Below are positions 16,233-25,920 of a DNA stretch of 64,000 nt, piece by piece. The stretch covers positions 59,286-123,285 of the forward strand of contig WAKX01000032.1 in the NCBI GenBank assembly GCA_015523125.1, read 5' to 3'. The notes under the pieces were generated by a model. It did no database searches and was not told the origin of the DNA. It saw only the letters and a list, made by a program, of their open reading frames with translations. The first letter of the stretch is position 1. Every line of letters begins with the position of its first letter. The position numbers were made by a program, and so were the translations under genes. Source of the stretch: DHVE2 group archaeon. Lineage in GTDB: Archaea; Thermoplasmatota; Thermoplasmata; Thermoplasmatales; Aciduliprofundaceae.

Positions 16233-17111
16233 CTAATTTTTTAATTCTTTAACGGCCGAAAGTGTAAATGAGGAGAAGCTCGTTGAAAACACAATGGCCA
16301 TAAGTATGGAACCGAATAATTGATATGCCGCCATTAGCCCGAGATCTTCCGGTGAAAATGTCTGGTGTAAAATATAGATGACAAACAGAAAGAAAAGCAA
16401 GTACTCGATGAATACCGTTAAACATTCACCACATTTACGAGTGAGTTGAAAAGAGTAAACCAGCGAGTCTAAAAATCCCATGTTCGATAAAGAGACCAAT
16501 GCCGGAGAATAAGAAAATCGATAGGCGCTCCAGAAAAATAGAATTAGCAATAAGAGAGAGATGAAGCCAAAACCGTTGGGAACGTTGCTCATATTTTCCG
16601 GAATATATAAACAACTATATCCGAACGTTTCCAGCAGGCGAGACGAGAATATGGGTAGAAGATACAGCCAAGAAATAAAGAAGGCTAAGGTGTACATGAA
16701 TGAAAACAGGAAGTATTTATGATAGTTTTTAAGCCCCGCAACCATTTTCTTTAAAGGAATGGCAGAACCAATGCCAATTGTAATGGCAAAGAAAAAAGAG
16801 TAAAGAAGAGATAAAACGAGTATGGACAAAGGGAGATTTGACCATATGGAAGAAGATCCCGGGTATTCAAAAATGAACATGGAAAAATACTGAAATGCCA
16901 GTAAAACTAGGAAAATTATGAAAACGCGCAAAATTCCATGCTTTCCAAAGATACCTTTCCAAACGCAATGCGAAAAAAGAGACACATCTGAATCTAAGCA
17001 TTTTCTGTAATGCTCCCCCAATTTCCCTTCCGCCTCTTTAAATATTTTCATTAATCTCTCTTTTCTTACCCTGTAAGCTTCTGCCCTCAACTCCTCGGTG
17101 GGAATTTCCAT
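16233..17111 (-). CDS. Polytopic membrane protein of unknown function
   Basis: 292 residues from ATG 17111. A soluble charged N-terminus (MEIPTEELRAEAYRVRKERL, with Cys residues near 38 and 49) is followed by six or so membrane helices. Between the last helices is SLVYSFQLTRKCGECLTVF. The sequence resembles small-loop membrane domains seen next to glycerophosphodiester phosphodiesterases, but I cannot assign it. TATA-like TTTATAT and TATTTAAC sequences just upstream (about 17124-17141 on the minus strand) support this start rather than one 21 codons further upstream. It converges on ftcD. Confidence 0.6.
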   Translation of the reverse strand: MEIPTEELRAEAYRVRKERLMKIFKEAEGKLGEHYRKCLDSDVSLFSHCVWKGIFGKHGILRVFIIFLVLLAFQYFSMFIFEYPGSSSIWSNLPLSILVLSLLYSFFFAITIGIGSAIPLKKMVAGLKNYHKYFLFSFMYTLAFFISWLYLLPIFSSRLLETFGYSCLYIPENMSNVPNGFGFISLLLLILFFWSAYRFSYSPALVSLSNMGFLDSLVYSFQLTRKCGECLTVFIEYLLFFLFVIYILHQTFSPEDLGLMAAYQLFGSILMAIVFSTSFSSFTLSAVKELKN

Positions 17112-17186
17112 TGCGATAGGAGAGTTAAATAGGATATAAAAGCATTTCGTGCATAAATAGATATCCCCCTGCATCCATTACCGGAT

Positions 17187-17483
17187 ATGGATTATCCGGA
17201 AGAGGTCTTGACCAAATCTAAAAAGGGGAAGATAGAGGTTCGCTCGCTGGTGGATAGCGGCACCTTCGTTCGATATGAATACCTCGATAGCGAAACAGGA
17301 AAGAGAGGGGAAAACAAAGTGAAAATCGTACTGTACAACGGAAAAGAGTTAGAGGAGTATTTCATCATCCCACTCAAGCAGGGAAACAGAAAACTGCTGA
17401 TAGAGGCGGAGAAAAAACCAGATCGGAAAATATGGAAAAACGGGAAAATATTGGATCTCTTTGAGCTTCTGGGATTATCGTGA
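17187..17483 (+). CDS. Conserved hypothetical small soluble protein
   Basis: 98 residues, highly charged and without cysteines. It appears all-beta with a C-terminal helix (KIEVRSLVDSGTFVRYEYLD, VKIVLYNGKELEEYFIIPL). No family recognised. A TATA-like CATAAATAG at about 17153-17161 precedes the ATG by about 30 bp. Its last 9 nt overlap the end of the convergent regulator gene. Confidence 0.5.
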   Translation: MDYPEEVLTKSKKGKIEVRSLVDSGTFVRYEYLDSETGKRGENKVKIVLYNGKELEEYFIIPLKQGNRKLLIEAEKKPDRKIWKNGKILDLFELLGLS

Positions 17484-17984
17484 CATGTACCACTTCGCAA
17501 AATTGTCCACGAGAGAATCCAAAAAAGATTTGCGGTATTTCACAATGGTAGCCGCGACCTTATCTGGCTCGATAACGTAGTAGAACACCTCGCGCCCTTC
17601 GCTCTCCTTCCCCACTATTCCGTTTTTCACCAGCTTGGATATGTGATAAGAAAGGGTGGACGGGGTGATATTTATGCCCGAAGCTATGTCCGAGTGCCTG
17701 CTTTTGCCGTTTTCTATGAGAAATATTACTATTTTTCTCTGTATCTCCGAACGCAAGCTACCCATTATCTTCCTTTCCTCGCGATTCATGGACGTATTCG
17801 CAAAATATCTCTTGTATTTTCCGTCCATCTTCGAAACTATGACACCTTCCTTTTCTAAAACGTTAAGATGGTACTCTAACATCCCCAAGGGCATATCCAA
17901 CCGCTTCTGCAACTCTCTAAAATGGAGACCCGGATTCATAACGATTTCCTCGTATATCTTCCTCCTCGTCGTAATCTCCACCAT
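17475..17984 (-). CDS. Tandem winged-helix transcriptional regulator
   Basis: 169 residues made of two winged-helix domains. The first is at residues about 5-62 (GLHFRELQKRLDMPLGMLEYHLNVLEKEGVIVSK), and the second at about 80-150 (SRHSDIASGINITPSTLSYHISKLVKNGIVGKE). Both have the ArsR-like recognition helix pattern LxYHLxxLxxxGxV. Such double-wHTH proteins are common archaeal regulators. GGGTGA lies before the ATG, and the stop of the small membrane-protein gene is 4 nt upstream, so the two form an operon. The membrane partner may be its regulated product or a sensor (inference). Confidence 0.85.
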   Translation of the reverse strand: MVEITTRRKIYEEIVMNPGLHFRELQKRLDMPLGMLEYHLNVLEKEGVIVSKMDGKYKRYFANTSMNREERKIMGSLRSEIQRKIVIFLIENGKSRHSDIASGINITPSTLSYHISKLVKNGIVGKESEGREVFYYVIEPDKVAATIVKYRKSFLDSLVDNFAKWYMSR

Positions 17985-17988
17985 GGGT

Positions 17989-18249
17989 TCACCCTTTGAG
18001 CGCTATTGCAAAATAGAGGGAAAATAGTATTATTGTGTCGAATAGCAGGAAGTAAAACACCATGTCCAGATGAAGAGAGAAAAGAGAATTAAGTGAGTAA
18101 ATAATCGCGTTGATGAGGAAGAGAATGAATATGAATGAATTCACAAGCATTGCCTTTATTTTATAGCGCCGGTACGCGATTAGAGCTACCACTAAGAGAA
18201 GAAGAGAAATCACAATCACCATTCCAGCCAGTATGTCGTCGATGAACAT
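17989..18249 (-). CDS. Small three-helix membrane protein next to the regulator
   Basis: 86 residues with three hydrophobic segments (ILAGMVIVISLLLLVVALIA, SFIFILFLINAIIY, MVFYFLLFDTIILFSLYFAI). Family unknown, but small membrane proteins of this shape are often encoded with tandem wHTH regulators in archaea. A TTG seven codons upstream is an alternative start; I prefer the ATG at 18249, since GATTTAAC at about 18272-18279 lies some 27 bp before it. Confidence 0.6.
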   Translation of the reverse strand: MFIDDILAGMVIVISLLLLVVALIAYRRYKIKAMLVNSFIFILFLINAIIYSLNSLFSLHLDMVFYFLLFDTIILFSLYFAIALKG

Positions 18250-18283
18250 GGATGGTAATGATAAACGCAAGTTAAATCTTTTT

Positions 18284-19309
18284 CTATTGGTCCAATATAA
18301 TCAACGGAACGAGCATCTCCTCCTCGGTGAGTCCGCCGTGAAGTCCTTTCACTTCAAATTCTCTGAACCATATTCCCTCGTGCTCTGGCGGGAGAATTAT
18401 TTCTTTCGGTATTCTATCTTTCAATTTTTCGTGCTCCTTGCCGGAACCTAAAAGGCGCATGATTTCTTCATCTTTTAGGATTAAATCAGATTCGGATTTG
18501 AAATCGCAGTAGACGAACATGTCCCGGGGCGAACCGCCCACCGCGCATTGAGGATTAACTATTCTTTTTTTCTTTATTTCCGTTTGTCCGTGATCTGCGG
18601 CCACGAGTATAGTTGTTCCCTTCGATCTTATATTTTCCAGAAATGCCCTTATTTTTCTAAGCTCCCTCTTAACTTCATTTGATTCGGGGCCGTGGGCATG
18701 CTGCGCTATGTCCAAATCATCGATGTAAACGTAAATGAATGGATGCTCATCCTCTTCTATTAATTTCTCCAACTCTTGAAGGGAAGAATAGCCTCTTAGA
18801 TTCGAATCTCGCAGCATGTATCTGGAATAAGAAGATTTGATGTACTCTCTTTTTATGTAGGCTCCCGATTCCACACCTTTGGATTTCAGCTTGGTGAACA
18901 TAGTTTCCATGCCGAACAGATTTTTCGGGTCGTAGCCCATATCCACAAGCGCGTCGTTTTTCTCTGAGTCCATGGGCGAGAATGGGATGGTTTTTATTAT
19001 CCCGCCATAATCCTCATAGTACATGTACCATTCTAAAATTCCGTGCTCCTTGGGGGTTAAGCCCGTGAATATGGAAGTCACCGCAGCGGCGGTGGTGCTT
19101 GGGAAAACGGAAGAGAGAGATAAATAATAGCCGAAATCTTTCCAGTGCTTGGAGTATAAATTCAGTCCCAGTGCGTCCACTAAAACGAAAATTACCCTAT
19201 CGCCCTCTATTTTTCCAATACCCTCTATTCCCCTATCATGCGAAGAAAAAGATCGAAGAATGGTATGGGGTATGAGATGAACGCTCCTGCTGTAATCCGG
19301 CTCCATCAT
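18284..19309 (-). CDS. Alkaline-phosphatase-superfamily phosphodiesterase/phosphatase
   Basis: 341 residues, type I phosphodiesterase/nucleotide pyrophosphatase fold. Metal and nucleophile residues are visible: Asp in FVLVDALG, Thr in FPSTTAAAVTS, HGILEW, the Asp/His set in YIDDLDIAQHAHGP, DH in VAADHGQ and His in GLHGGLTEEEM. It should hydrolyse phosphodiesters or phosphomonoesters; the substrate is unknown. No signal peptide is seen, so it is probably cytoplasmic. It starts 1 nt after the guaB stop and is likely cotranscribed with it, which would be consistent with nucleotide metabolism (inference). Confidence 0.85.
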   Translation of the reverse strand: MMEPDYSRSVHLIPHTILRSFSSHDRGIEGIGKIEGDRVIFVLVDALGLNLYSKHWKDFGYYLSLSSVFPSTTAAAVTSIFTGLTPKEHGILEWYMYYEDYGGIIKTIPFSPMDSEKNDALVDMGYDPKNLFGMETMFTKLKSKGVESGAYIKREYIKSSYSRYMLRDSNLRGYSSLQELEKLIEEDEHPFIYVYIDDLDIAQHAHGPESNEVKRELRKIRAFLENIRSKGTTILVAADHGQTEIKKKRIVNPQCAVGGSPRDMFVYCDFKSESDLILKDEEIMRLLGSGKEHEKLKDRIPKEIILPPEHEGIWFREFEVKGLHGGLTEEEMLVPLIILDQ

Positions 19310-19310
19310 T

Positions 19311-20795
<1,485 letters not shown>

Positions 20796-20799
20796 CTAG

Positions 20800-21005
20800 G
20801 AACCACCAGCGGGTTCCTATAACCTCCTGCCACCAAAAAAGAGAATGTTCTGAAGGGAGGGGTTTAGAAAGGAAAACCATGGGTGTCCATTCGAGGTTTA
20901 GAAAGATGGCTCTGCTCCCTCCCAAATCCTCAAGTGGGCGGGACCTGCAGTTCCTGGGACAGCGCTCTGGCTCTTGGCCCGAGGAAAAAGGAGGTGTGAG
21001 GTATT
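20800..21005. other. Non-coding, GC-rich segment with strong hairpins; possible structured RNA
   Basis: This fills most of the 301 bp between guaB and the GH18 gene. No convincing coding frame is seen. A perfect 7-bp hairpin (AGGAACC / GGTTCCT) lies at about 20798-20818. A long stem pairs CTGC plus TCCCTCCC at about 20911-20923 with GGGCGGGA plus GCAG at about 20936-20950 (one mismatch, a three-base bulge). A long-range 7-bp pairing ACCTCCT (20822-20828) with AGGAGGT (20990-20996) could close the whole segment. The 11-base direct repeat GGTTTAGAAAG occurs at 20861 and 20895. AT-rich TATA-like boxes flank it on both sides, so either strand could be transcribed. It matches no RNA family I can identify with confidence. 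Confidence 0.35.
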
Positions 21006-21030
21006 CAATAATTTCGAAACCCGGCAAAAA

Positions 21031-21039
21031 ATTAATTTA
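21031..21039 (+). promoter_or_regulatory. TATA box of the GH18 gene
   Basis: ATTAATTTA, centre 26 bp before the ATG at 21061; predicts a leaderless mRNA and supports that start over frames opening upstream. Confidence 0.5.
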
Positions 21040-21060
21040 CTCCAAAGAGAATACCTAAAT

Positions 21061-23253
21061 ATGAAATCCCATACCTTGATACTTGCTTCCATTTTTGTTA
21101 TGGCGGTGCTTTTTCTCTCATTATTATTTGTGCAAACCACGCAAACACCCAAAGGTTCACTGGATCATATCACACATGCCCTTACCCGGGACGTCTATGG
21201 CTTCTGGCCGTACTGGGTGGACCCGAACTCCTACGAGCCAAAGTGGGGGGATCTCACTTATGTGATGTATTACTCCATGACCGCCCAGTCGGACGGCAGC
21301 CTGGATGACAGCAATATGGGAAACTACGATACCGTGGCAAATAAGGCGCGTGAGAACAACGTTCGCGTTGCAATCGTAGTAAGTTCGTTCGACCAAGACG
21401 TGCAGGACAGCATACTGGCAAACCACCGCACGGACCTGGTGAACAGCATACTCACCATGCTGGACAACTACGGAGCGGATGGAGTGCTCGTAGATTTCCC
21501 CAATATCAGGGACACCAATTCCGTCACGGGCGGTGCCAATTCGCAGCTGTGGGAAGACATTATGACTTCTCTTTACAACGCGGTGAAGTACAAAGACGCA
21601 AGTTATCTCGTGGCGTTTGGCACTTCAGGCGCAGTACCCAACACGTTCAGAAACGCAAACCTTGCAGGATACGTGGATTCTATTTACCTCTGGGGCTACG
21701 AGTTCCACTGGAGCAACTCTCAAAACACCGGCGCGGTGGCACCCTACGATGACCCGAACCAGTACGACATAACGGATGCGGTCTCAATCCTCGAAAATTA
21801 CTTCCCGCGGTGGAAGATAATCCTCGGTGTGCCCCTCTACGGGTACGAATGGCCCGCGGAATCCGACCAGCCGGGAGCGAGAACAACGGGGGCTGGCGTG
21901 GAGTATTCGATGAAAGTGATGGAGAACAGAGCATCCGACTACGGAAGAAAATGGGACAGCGGTTCGCATACTCCTTGGTACGCGTATCAGGACGGGGGGC
22001 AGTGGTACCAGGGCTGGTACGATGACAGGGAATCACTGAGATTGAAGTGGAACTACGTGATGAGCGAGGGTCTCGGGGGCACCGGGCTCTGGAGCCTGAG
22101 CAACGAAGACCCGGGAATATGGGGAGATCTTACGGACATATTCTGGAAGGATACCCACGGATTGGTTAAGGAAGTATACGCCTTCTACCCCTACTGGGTT
22201 GACCCCTCGTGGTACCAGTCCTGGTACAATCCGGATATGTGGAACGCGGTGAGTTATATTTCGTACGCCTATCTCCACGCAAACGCAGACGGCTCGCTTG
22301 ACGAGAGCAACATGACTAACTACAACACCATATACAACTTAGCGAAGGAGCACGGGGTGAAGGTGACAATATCCATCGATGCATTTGACCAGGACGTGCA
22401 GGACAGCATATTCGCTTACCATGCCGATGACTTCGCAAACAACGTCCTCGATGAATTGCAGAAATACAATGCGGACGGTGTGAACATTGACTTCGAATTG
22501 CCAAGAGATACAAACAAGTACACAGGAGGAAGCAACACGGTACTATTTGAGAATTTCATGCAAAAATTGCACAACACTCTCAAAAACGCCAATCCCGATT
22601 ACCATATATCCTTTTGCGTAGCTTACTCCGTGGAAAATGTGTTTAGAAATGCGAACCTTGGGCAATACGTGGATCATGTTTTCCTCATGGGCTACGACTA
22701 CTACTTCCAAGACCCGACGCACACGGGGCCCGTGGCGCCATACAACGATCCCACCAGAATGGACGAGGTTGATTCGGTTCTTATTTTAGAGAATTATTTC
22801 CCTAAGTGGCAAATCATACTTGGCGTGCCCTTTTACGGAAGGCACTGGCTCTGCGATTCCGACAAACCGGGAGCGAACGCCACCTATGGAGAGGCAATAC
22901 TAATGCGACAGGCGGTGCAGGACTCGCAGAATTACGGGAGGAAATGGGATTCTAACTCGCACACACCCTGGTACGTGTACTACGGCAGCGATGGGTACTA
23001 TCACCAGATTTGGTACGACGACTCGCAATCCCTCGCGATGAAGTGGAAATACGTGCTGAACACAGGGCTCGGGGGAACTGGGATTTGGTCCCTAGGATCC
23101 GAGGACAATGGGATTTGGGATGTCCTAATCGACATGTTCACCGAGACCCCGCCGGAGCCCGTGCCAGAGCTCCCCCGCGGCGATTTAGCCTTCACAATTA
23201 TCATAATCGCAGCTGTCTCCGTGATCGTACTCCGTGCCGGCAGGCGAGAGTGA
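21061..23253 (+). CDS. Secreted tandem GH18 (chitinase-like) protein with C-terminal anchor
   Basis: 730 residues. An N-terminal signal or anchor helix (residues about 5-25) is followed by two homologous GH18 domains (about 40-385 and 390-690), each with FDQDVQDSI, VAPY(D/N)DP and GLGGTG(L/I)WSL. The GH18 catalytic stretch is DGVNIDFE in domain 2 (Asp472, Asp477, catalytic Glu479) but DGVLVDFP in domain 1, where Pro147 replaces the Glu. Domain 2 should be active on a beta-1,4-linked N-acetylhexosamine glycan; domain 1 may only bind. The C-terminus is PEPVPELPRGD, a membrane helix and AGRRE, so the enzyme is probably held on the outer face of the membrane. The domains resemble bacterial spore-type (YaaH-like) GH18 proteins, suggesting bacterial ancestry (inference). 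Confidence 0.88.
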   Translation: MKSHTLILASIFVMAVLFLSLLFVQTTQTPKGSLDHITHALTRDVYGFWPYWVDPNSYEPKWGDLTYVMYYSMTAQSDGSLDDSNMGNYDTVANKARENNVRVAIVVSSFDQDVQDSILANHRTDLVNSILTMLDNYGADGVLVDFPNIRDTNSVTGGANSQLWEDIMTSLYNAVKYKDASYLVAFGTSGAVPNTFRNANLAGYVDSIYLWGYEFHWSNSQNTGAVAPYDDPNQYDITDAVSILENYFPRWKIILGVPLYGYEWPAESDQPGARTTGAGVEYSMKVMENRASDYGRKWDSGSHTPWYAYQDGGQWYQGWYDDRESLRLKWNYVMSEGLGGTGLWSLSNEDPGIWGDLTDIFWKDTHGLVKEVYAFYPYWVDPSWYQSWYNPDMWNAVSYISYAYLHANADGSLDESNMTNYNTIYNLAKEHGVKVTISIDAFDQDVQDSIFAYHADDFANNVLDELQKYNADGVNIDFELPRDTNKYTGGSNTVLFENFMQKLHNTLKNANPDYHISFCVAYSVENVFRNANLGQYVDHVFLMGYDYYFQDPTHTGPVAPYNDPTRMDEVDSVLILENYFPKWQIILGVPFYGRHWLCDSDKPGANATYGEAILMRQAVQDSQNYGRKWDSNSHTPWYVYYGSDGYYHQIWYDDSQSLAMKWKYVLNTGLGGTGIWSLGSEDNGIWDVLIDMFTETPPEPVPELPRGDLAFTIIIIAAVSVIVLRAGRRE

Positions 23254-23274
23254 GTGGTTAAAATCGTGGAGAGA

Positions 23275-23282
23275 TTTAAATA
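23275..23282 (+). promoter_or_regulatory. TATA box of speE
   Basis: TTTAAATA, centre 26 bp before the ATG at 23305. It supports that start over the in-frame GTG at 23254. Confidence 0.55.
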
Positions 23283-23304
23283 TCGCTGCAACATCCCGCA
23301 GAGC

Positions 23305-24126
23305 ATGGAGCTCTGGTTCGATGAGATGCACACCCGCAATGCGCGGTTTGGACTAAGAATAAAAAGGGAATTGGAGCATGTTCGCTCGAAATATCAGGAC
23401 ATCCATGTTTTCGAAACTTACGATTACGGAAATCTATTAGTGATTGATGGCACTGTTCAGACAACGGAGCGAGATGAGTTTATCTACCACGAGATGATTG
23501 TCCATGTTCCCATGCTCACCCATCCAAATCCGAAGAGAGTTCTGATAATAGGCGGGGGCGACGGAGGCGCGGCGAGGGAGGCTTTGAAGCACGATCCAAA
23601 TGAAATTCATGTGGTGGAGATAGACGAGAAAGTTGTGGAGCTGAGCAAAAAGTACTTCCCGAACATCGCCAGGGCTTACGATGACAAAAGGGTCAAACTC
23701 CATGTGGAAGATGGAATCGAATTTGTGAAGAAAAATGCGGGATTTGATGTGATAATAGTCGACTCCACCGACCCCGTGGGCCCAGCAACCGGGCTATTTG
23801 AAGAGGAATTCTACAAAAGCATAAAAAATGCGCTGAGTCCAAACGGGGTTGTGGCGCAGCAGTGCGGAACGCCGTTTTACCACCCTGAAGAGACATGCAA
23901 AGCCTATGCTCTTCTCTCGAAATTGTTCAAAAATGTGAAAATATACTTGGCGTACATTCCCACATATCCATCGGGTATGTGGTCATTTGTAATCGCAAGC
24001 GACATGGAAATAAAAGAGAGGAGAAAAAAGAGCTTCGAGACGAAATACTACAACTCGGAGATATACGAATCATCCATGGTCCTTCCAAACTTTGTAAAGG
24101 AACACTGCGAAAATTACCGAGAATAA
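23305..24126 (+). CDS. speE: Spermidine synthase / aminopropyltransferase
   Basis: 273 residues. It transfers an aminopropyl group from decarboxylated SAM to a diamine or to agmatine. Visible motifs are LLVIDGTVQTTERDEFIYHEM, GGGDGGAAREALKH (cofactor site), VEIDEKVVELSKKYFP, the catalytic acid in DSTDPVGPATGLF, and YPSGMWSF. In archaea with PdaD, as in Thermococcus, the acceptor is often agmatine, and an aminopropylagmatine ureohydrolase completes spermidine; that enzyme is not in this window. SpeD, BpsA and PdaD are 17 kb away. The TATA box and the family opening (MELWFDE) fix the start. Its 3' end overlaps the convergent phospholipase D gene by 57 nt. Confidence 0.93.
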   Translation: MELWFDEMHTRNARFGLRIKRELEHVRSKYQDIHVFETYDYGNLLVIDGTVQTTERDEFIYHEMIVHVPMLTHPNPKRVLIIGGGDGGAAREALKHDPNEIHVVEIDEKVVELSKKYFPNIARAYDDKRVKLHVEDGIEFVKKNAGFDVIIVDSTDPVGPATGLFEEEFYKSIKNALSPNGVVAQQCGTPFYHPEETCKAYALLSKLFKNVKIYLAYIPTYPSGMWSFVIASDMEIKERRKKSFETKYYNSEIYESSMVLPNFVKEHCENYRE

Positions 24127-25920
24127 AATTATACGAATGTCCAGATTCGAGGCGTTATTCGAGGCGTTATTCTCAACATGGACGATGGCAGTTACCTCAT
24201 CAACGCTCCCATCCTTTCCCACGATTACCCCCTTTATTATGTGCGTTCCTCCGGCAACATTAACCTTCACATATCCCCTCGTTCCCTCATAAACCAACTT
24301 TCCGTCCAGATAAATCATGTATTCCCGTATATCCCCCGTGCTGTTTCTCATATCGATTTCCAGTCCATCTCCAATATTAATGTTCATCAGCGTCAGCAAC
24401 TTAGGTTTCGGGTCCCAGTCCCTCTCGAATACCTTTCTGAAATAATCCACCGCCTTTTTGGAATGGATAACCACGGATAATTCCCTATTTTTAGTCATGG
24501 ACGAATAGCAGAAGTTCATGCTTCCCACTAACACCGCCGAGTCCCCAATAATCAATTTTCCGTGGAGGATATTCACCATTTCTCTATCCCCTTGGAATTC
24601 TTTCATTCCGTAGCCTTCCACGGGGTACTGCACTAAAATTCTGCCGGATTTAGGATACACTTCATTCAGAGCGTAATCTTTGATGTAAAGGGCTTCCACG
24701 TCCATTCTACTTTGAGATTCAACAAAGGAATTAAATTCCTGCAGGGAATAGTCCGGTGCTAAAATCAGAGAGATATTGGAAGAGAAATTTACGGGCTCGA
24801 ATTCTCTGCTCCGCATTTCTATTTTCATACTTATCTCGTAACTCACCTTGAACCATCCGGTATATTTCTCTATGTCCTGCACATTCTTCGTGTCGTCGCG
24901 AAATACTTTAAGGGCATATTCCGCCACTTCCCTGTTTCTTATTATCACCCCAAATCCGCGGTTTCCGCAGGGGGAGATAGACGATTCGTCAGGATTCTCG
25001 GTGGATATGAGAAGGGAAGAGAAATCCCGAACTATGAATTTCGAATGCACGAAGGAATATCGGTTGTACTCCCCATCTCCGTTGACCATGAAGTAAATTT
25101 CCGCTCCCGCGTTGTAAAGTTTCTCCACAACTTCTTTTTCTTTCTCGATTATTCCCCCAACTGGGCTTCCTTCTAAGAGGATTCTTACCTTAACGCCGTT
25201 TCCCAATCTCTCTTCGATGGTATTCGCGAACTCCATGCTCGTTAACGTGTAAAACTCCATATCCAGCTCTGATTTTGAATTCTTTACGAATCTAAACAAC
25301 TCCCCGTAATCATCAGGGTAGGTGAAAAGCTCAACCTCGCTATTCTCTTGAATTTCTCCAAAATCGCTCTGACCAATACGATGATAATTGCTCCAGTCCG
25401 CCGAGGAATTCGTGTCTTTGAGATTAATTCTCCTGAGCACATGGCCTTGAGAAATGTTAACAGGTTTTCCATGCCAACCAATGCCTGAGTAATGCGAGTT
25501 TCCGTAAACAACAATATCCACCACTTGGTTTCCTTTCACTATAGCAACTTCATCTCCCTTGTTGGCGAGGGAAAATGTACCGTTGTACTTCAAATCCCCA
25601 TAGCTCCAAGTCGGGTAGGTATGGAAAAATCTGAAAAACGAGCTTTTGTTTTGCGCCACATATATCTTTTGCTTCCCCTTTAAAATTCCGTGGAGTTTGA
25701 GATACCCCTCAAAGTCGGTGAGAAAATAACCGCTCAAATTCACCGCATGGTCCGAAGGGTTGACTATGCACACGTAATCCATATTCTCTCCCGAATAGGA
25801 ATAAGGAGAAATTTCGTAGAGCAAAAGGTGAACTCTCGCTGTAGGATTAGCGCTGGCATGTGGAATCGAAAGAAAAACGATTAAAAAAATCACCGGAAGA
25901 ATTAGTGCTTTACCTTCCAT
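24070..25920 (-). CDS. Secreted lamin-tail / phospholipase D-like protein
   Basis: 616 residues. A signal peptide (ALILPVIFLIVFLSIPHASA) precedes a beta-sandwich of the lamin-tail type (residues about 28-170, with YVCIVNPSDHAVNLSGYFLTD). Two phospholipase D half-sites follow: HSKFIVRD and HGKLIIGDS with NF downstream, both HxK(x)4D, so both are intact. A beta domain and a C-terminal membrane helix with KVWKDHG end it, giving an outward-facing anchored enzyme. PLD proteins cleave phospholipids, nucleic acids or other phosphodiesters; lamin-tail domains often accompany secreted nucleases. Cysteines are few. It overlaps the following small membrane-protein gene by 19 nt (operon) and speE at its 3' end by 57 nt (convergent). 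Confidence 0.85.
   Translation of the reverse strand: MEGKALILPVIFLIVFLSIPHASANPTARVHLLLYEISPYSYSGENMDYVCIVNPSDHAVNLSGYFLTDFEGYLKLHGILKGKQKIYVAQNKSSFFRFFHTYPTWSYGDLKYNGTFSLANKGDEVAIVKGNQVVDIVVYGNSHYSGIGWHGKPVNISQGHVLRRINLKDTNSSADWSNYHRIGQSDFGEIQENSEVELFTYPDDYGELFRFVKNSKSELDMEFYTLTSMEFANTIEERLGNGVKVRILLEGSPVGGIIEKEKEVVEKLYNAGAEIYFMVNGDGEYNRYSFVHSKFIVRDFSSLLISTENPDESSISPCGNRGFGVIIRNREVAEYALKVFRDDTKNVQDIEKYTGWFKVSYEISMKIEMRSREFEPVNFSSNISLILAPDYSLQEFNSFVESQSRMDVEALYIKDYALNEVYPKSGRILVQYPVEGYGMKEFQGDREMVNILHGKLIIGDSAVLVGSMNFCYSSMTKNRELSVVIHSKKAVDYFRKVFERDWDPKPKLLTLMNINIGDGLEIDMRNSTGDIREYMIYLDGKLVYEGTRGYVKVNVAGGTHIIKGVIVGKDGSVDEVTAIVHVENNASNNASNLDIRIILFSVIFAVFLYKVWKDHG

Noticed and set aside
16228..16252. 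Terminator of ftcD (TTTTTCTAATTTTTTAATT)
   Set aside because: The T-rich tract is mostly inside the 3' end of the convergent membrane-protein gene, so it cannot be told apart from coding sequence; not listed as a feature.
20900..20960. SRP RNA (GGGAGGGAGCAG next to CAGGTCCC on the minus strand)
   Set aside because: The GNAR tetraloop is replaced by a 12-nt loop on an extended stem, and no Alu-domain or helix 5 pairing is seen. I keep only the weaker call of a possible structured RNA.
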